Under the pieces are notes generated by a model. That model did not search any database. It saw nothing but the letters and a program-made list of their open reading frames with translations, and was not told the origin of the DNA. From Acidimicrobiaceae bacterium (GTDB lineage: Bacteria > Actinomycetota > Acidimicrobiia > Acidimicrobiales > Aldehydirespiratoraceae), in assembly GCA_009840695.1 (NCBI GenBank), contig VXNG01000281.1, forward strand, positions 1 through 6,871: a DNA stretch of 6,871 nt, read 5' to 3'. A program made the translations under genes and the position numbers. Positions 3,913 to 6,871 of this stretch are shown piece after piece. Every line of letters begins with the position of its first letter. The stretch's first letter is position 1.

Positions 3913-6871
3913 CCAGGGCAATGACTGTCCTGCTCGCGCTGGTCGGCTTGCTGCTGGGCGGGTTGGCCGGCGGGTTGGCCGGCGGGCTGGCGGGCGGGGC
4001 CTTTGGCCTTCTGCTGGGCCAGCAACTGGATCTGCGCAAGCGACTCAAGAAGGTTGAGGACGCCCAGTCCCGGGTCGACGAGATCCAGTCCTGGGCCACT
4101 GAGATGAAGGCCTGGGCCCAGCAGACCCACGCCTGGCTCACGAGACTCGGGCCCTCCGCCCAACCGGCTGAGGCGCAGCCCGACGCAGCCGCCCAACCGG
4201 GTGCGGCGCCCGAGCCCGGCACGGAGCCCGAGCCCGAAGCGGAGCCCACAGCTGCGGCACGGCCCGAGCCTGCAGCCGGAGCCGCTCCGGTTGTCAGGCC
4301 GGTCGCCTCCGAACCGAGCACCGAAGTTCAGTCGCCCGTCCTCAGGCCGGCGACGCCCGCACCCCCAGATGCCTCGACCCGGGCGCCCCAGCCCCGCGAG
4401 CCTGCAGCCGCCGACGCCCCAGCGGCGGCCGACGCGCCCAGCCACGCTCGGGAGCGGCCCTCCGATCCCGTCTCGTGGGTCGTCAACTGGATCAAGCAGT
4501 GGGTGACGACCGGCAACGCTCCCGTGAAGGTCGGCGTGCTCGTCTCGCTCGTCGGGGTGGGACTGCTGCTGCGGGAGGCCCACCGGCGGGGCATCATCGA
4601 GCTGACGATCGAGGTGCGCCTGGCGGCTGCGGCCCTCTTCGGCCTGGTGCTGCTGGCCGTCGGTTGGCGCCACCGGCGGAGACGCCCCATCTACGGTGTC
4701 AGCCTCCAGGGCGGCGGCGTCGCGGTGTTGTACCTCACGACGTACGCCGCCTTCGTCGTGTACGACGTCGTGGGGGCGGTTCCGGCCGCGGCTGCGGTGG
4801 TGATCGTCACGGTCGGCGCGGGAGTGCTCTCGGTGCTTCAGGACTCGCGACCGCTGGCCGTGCTTGGAATCATCGGCGGGTTCCTGGCCCCGGTGCTGAC
4901 GTACTCGCGCCCCGACGACCATGTCTACGTCTTCAGCTTCTTCCTGGTGTTGAACGCGGCGATCCTCGGGGTCGCCTGGTTCAAGACCTGGCCGGAGTTG
5001 AATCTCCTCGGCTTCGCGTTCACGTTCGGTCTGACGTTCTTCTGGCTGTCGAACCGCTACGAGCAGGAGGAATGGGTCTCGACGCAGCCCTTCATCGCGC
5101 TGTTCTTGCTGATGTACATAGGGATGCCGGCTCTCTTCGCCGCTCGTGAGGCTCCCGACCTCAAGGGCGCGTTCGGTGGGACACGGGAGCTGGACATCCC
5201 GTTCGTGCGAGGGGCCTGGACGGCACCGCTGGTGTTCGGCACACCGTTTGCCGGACTGGGCCTGCAGCAGCTGGCGATCGGGCACACCGAGTACGGCCTG
5301 GCCATCAGCGCGATCGCGCTGGCGGCGGTCCAGGGCTTACTGGCGCTGGCGTCGCGCCGGCTGGGGGTCGACCGCCGCCAGCTGGCCGAGGCCTACACGG
5401 GCCTCGGTGTGGCCTTCACCGCTATCGCCGTACCCCTCGCGCTGGACACCTACTTCACCTCGACGGTGTGGGCGGTGCAGGGTCTGGTGCTGCTGTGGAT
5501 GGGCTGCCGGCGGGATCGCCTACTCGCTCTGGCCGCAGGCGCCGCGCTGCAGGTGCTGGCCGCGGTGTCCTTCGCGCTGCACCTGGGAGAGTCCCTCCCC
5601 TATGCCGAGGACGCTTGGCCGGTAGCCAACCAGCACCTCCTGGGAGCGCTGCTGCTCGCCGTGGCCGGCTTGGCGTCCGGATGGCTGTTCAGCCGCCGAC
5701 CGCAGCGAGGCGACGGCGACGAGGCGCTGGTTTGGACTGCGCTCGCCTGGGGTGTCGTGTGGTGGCTGGTGGGCGGCGTGATGGAGGTCGTCCAGCAGCT
5801 GCCGGACAGCAGTCACTTGTCGGCGATTCTCGGCTTCACGGTCGCATCGTTCGCCGCCGGGTCGCTGGGAGCCCGCCGCCTGAGGTGGCCCCAACTCGAG
5901 TCCGTGGGACTCCTGATCCTGCCGACGCTGGCGTTGATGCTGCTGCTGTCGCTGATCTCGCAGTCGCATCCCCTGGACGGGTGGGGATGGGCCGCCTGGC
6001 CTCCAGCGGTCGCGATGCACTACCTGTTCCTGCGCCGGCGAGAGAGCGTGTTCCCGCAGCTGTCGGCGGGACTGCACGCCGGCGGCTTCTGGATCGTGGC
6101 GGCACTGGTGGCCTCTGAGGTCTACTGGCAGGTCGACCGGGTCGCTGAGGGCGTGTGGCCTCTGGCTGCGACGACGGGCGCGGTCCTTGCGCTGGTAGCG
6201 GCGACGATGGCAGCGCGGCGCGGGCTGGCGTGGCCGGTCGCGGCCCACTGGCGGACGTACCTGCTGGTCTGCGCAGGCCCCATGCTGTTGGTGCTGACGG
6301 TGGTGCTCACCGCGGCTCTGTTCCACGACGGCGACCCCCGGCCGCTGCTGTACCTGCCCTTGTTGAACCCCTTGGGGGTCCTAGTCGGATTGCAGGTGGC
6401 TGCGCTGCATGCCTGGAGGAGGCTGGTTCGGGCGCAAGGGGACCATCCGTTCGGGGACCTGGTCGATGCTCGCTGGTCGCCGGTGGTGGCCGCAGCCGGT
6501 GTAGTTCTGGCCACGGTGGAGACGGCCCGCACGGTCAGCCACTGGTTGGACGTGCCGTGGGAGCTGGAGCCGCTGTGGAACACCACCGAGCTGCAGACAT
6601 CGCTGTCGATCCTGTGGGCGGTGATCGGCTTGTCGGGCATGGTGGCCGGAGTGCGCATGATCCGCCGAGCCGTCTGGGTGGCGGGCGCGTCGTGGATGGC
6701 AGTGGTGGTGGTCAAGCTGTTCCTGGTCGACCTGAGCAGCCTGACTGCGCTCGGCCGGGTGGTGTCGTTCATCGTGGTCGGGGTGCTGCTGCTGATCGTC
6801 GGCTACCTGGCCCCAGTACCCCCGGCCGCACCCGACGAGACCGAAGAGGCCGACGAGGCCGAAGAGCCCGA
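3909..6871 (+). CDS. DUF2339-type giant multi-pass membrane protein (3' truncated by window edge)
   Basis: The frame is open from ATG 3909 to the right edge without a stop, giving 987 visible residues. The N-terminus has a Gly/Leu-rich membrane segment (about residues 6-37), then a charged, coiled-coil-like stretch (about 41-78, LRKRLKKVEDAQSRVDEIQ and onward), then a Pro/Ala/Glu-rich linker (about 82-185). The DUF2339 core begins at W190 (WVVNWIKQWVTTGNAPVKVGV) and continues as a long chain of hydrophobic helices, with family-like RRPIYGVSLQGGGVAVLYLTTYAAF, YLPLLNP (Y815 to P821) and the closing KLFLVDLSSLTALGRVVSF (D941, R950). An acidic tail starts near residue 976, so the stop is probably close. 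The start is chosen for the ATGA overlap with the dehydrogenase stop; no good ribosome site precedes it, which fits translational coupling. ATG 3921 is an alternative. The family has no established biochemical function; a role in the cell envelope is a guess. Confidence 0.9.
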   Translation, partial: MTRAMTVLLALVGLLLGGLAGGLAGGLAGGAFGLLLGQQLDLRKRLKKVEDAQSRVDEIQSWATEMKAWAQQTHAWLTRLGPSAQPAEAQPDAAAQPGAAPEPGTEPEPEAEPTAAARPEPAAGAAPVVRPVASEPSTEVQSPVLRPATPAPPDASTRAPQPREPAAADAPAAADAPSHARERPSDPVSWVVNWIKQWVTTGNAPVKVGVLVSLVGVGLLLREAHRRGIIELTIEVRLAAAALFGLVLLAVGWRHRRRRPIYGVSLQGGGVAVLYLTTYAAFVVYDVVGAVPAAAAVVIVTVGAGVLSVLQDSRPLAVLGIIGGFLAPVLTYSRPDDHVYVFSFFLVLNAAILGVAWFKTWPELNLLGFAFTFGLTFFWLSNRYEQEEWVSTQPFIALFLLMYIGMPALFAAREAPDLKGAFGGTRELDIPFVRGAWTAPLVFGTPFAGLGLQQLAIGHTEYGLAISAIALAAVQGLLALASRRLGVDRRQLAEAYTGLGVAFTAIAVPLALDTYFTSTVWAVQGLVLLWMGCRRDRLLALAAGAALQVLAAVSFALHLGESLPYAEDAWPVANQHLLGALLLAVAGLASGWLFSRRPQRGDGDEALVWTALAWGVVWWLVGGVMEVVQQLPDSSHLSAILGFTVASFAAGSLGARRLRWPQLESVGLLILPTLALMLLLSLISQSHPLDGWGWAAWPPAVAMHYLFLRRRESVFPQLSAGLHAGGFWIVAALVASEVYWQVDRVAEGVWPLAATTGAVLALVAATMAARRGLAWPVAAHWRTYLLVCAGPMLLVLTVVLTAALFHDGDPRPLLYLPLLNPLGVLVGLQVAALHAWRRLVRAQGDHPFGDLVDARWSPVVAAAGVVLATVETARTVSHWLDVPWELEPLWNTTELQTSLSILWAVIGLSGMVAGVRMIRRAVWVAGASWMAVVVVKLFLVDLSSLTALGRVVSFIVVGVLLLIVGYLAPVPPAAPDETEEADEAEEP
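3957..3992 (+). repeat. Three tandem 12-bp repeats coding for GGLA x3
   Basis: The unit GGCGGGTTGGCC occurs exactly at 3957-3968 and 3969-3980, and with two changes at 3981-3992. It is in phase with the DUF2339 gene and adds Gly-Gly-Leu-Ala three times inside the first membrane segment (residues 17-28). Copy-number change would insert or delete four residues without a frameshift. Confidence 0.9.
4152..4460 (+). other. Low-complexity Pro/Ala/Glu linker coding region within the DUF2339 gene
   Basis: Roughly residues 82-184 of the membrane protein are dominated by Pro, Ala and Glu, with an EP-repeat at 4212-4247 (EPGTEPEPEAEP). The segment is hydrophilic and probably disordered, joining the N-terminal anchor and coiled coil to the membrane core. 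It is a spacer by appearance; no motif with a known function was seen. The frame is confirmed because recognisable family sequence resumes directly after it. Confidence 0.85.

Noticed and set aside
1966..3921. 651-codon open frame on the minus strand
   Set aside because: It lies opposite the aldehyde dehydrogenase and the end of the toroid gene. Its product is rich in His, Arg, Pro and Gly with no recognisable domain, the pattern of an antisense shadow in GC-rich DNA.
3822..5285. 487-codon open frame on the minus strand
   Set aside because: It lies opposite the DUF2339 gene, whose + strand frame gives coherent family sequence. The antisense product is low-complexity Arg/Gly/Gln without domains.
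5468..6118. 216-codon open frame on the plus strand in another frame
   Set aside because: It is out of frame within the DUF2339 gene, with an Arg/Gly/Ala-rich product and no membrane pattern.
5520..6326. 268-codon open frame on the minus strand
   Set aside because: It is antisense to the membrane helices of the DUF2339 protein; its Gln/Arg/His-rich composition mirrors Leu/Ala/Val codons on the other strand.

Overview
The window is GC-rich, densely coded DNA in which every convincing gene lies on the + strand. Codons favour G or C in the third position, and the open frames on other strands and frames are the long shadows typical of such DNA. The style and gene content suggest an actinobacterium. 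The order glycosyltransferase / SAM methyltransferase / (toroid protein) / aldehyde dehydrogenase recalls the Mycobacterium tuberculosis neighbourhood Rv0225-Rv0224c-Rv0223c. A non-mycobacterial lineage such as Acidimicrobiia is possible, but the organism cannot be fixed from sequence alone.

Layout: (1) positions 1-542, the C-terminal part of a GT4-type glycosyltransferase whose start lies outside the window; (2) 542-1321, a class I SAM-dependent methyltransferase whose start codon overlaps the previous stop (TGATG); (3) 1311-2405, an alpha/alpha-toroid protein of the type often auto-annotated 'prenyltransferase', starting at GTG inside the end of the methyltransferase gene; (4) a 40-base gap with a 7-bp inverted repeat and a ribosome binding site; (5) 2446-3912, a complete NAD(P)-dependent aldehyde dehydrogenase; (6) 3909-6871, most of a very large multi-pass membrane protein of the DUF2339 type, starting in an ATGA overlap with the dehydrogenase stop and running off the right edge inside an acidic tail.

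The tight junctions point to one transcription unit with translational coupling. The first three genes look like a glycan or glycolipid modification module: sugar transfer, methylation and a toroid enzyme. An aldehyde dehydrogenase follows. The link to the DUF2339 protein is positional only. No RNA gene, CRISPR array, insertion sequence, phage gene or recognised defence system was seen, and no gap exceeds about 40 bases. The most interesting points are the uncharacterised glycosyltransferase-methyltransferase-toroid-dehydrogenase set, the unclear chemistry of the toroid protein, and the unusual N-terminal architecture of the DUF2339 protein.
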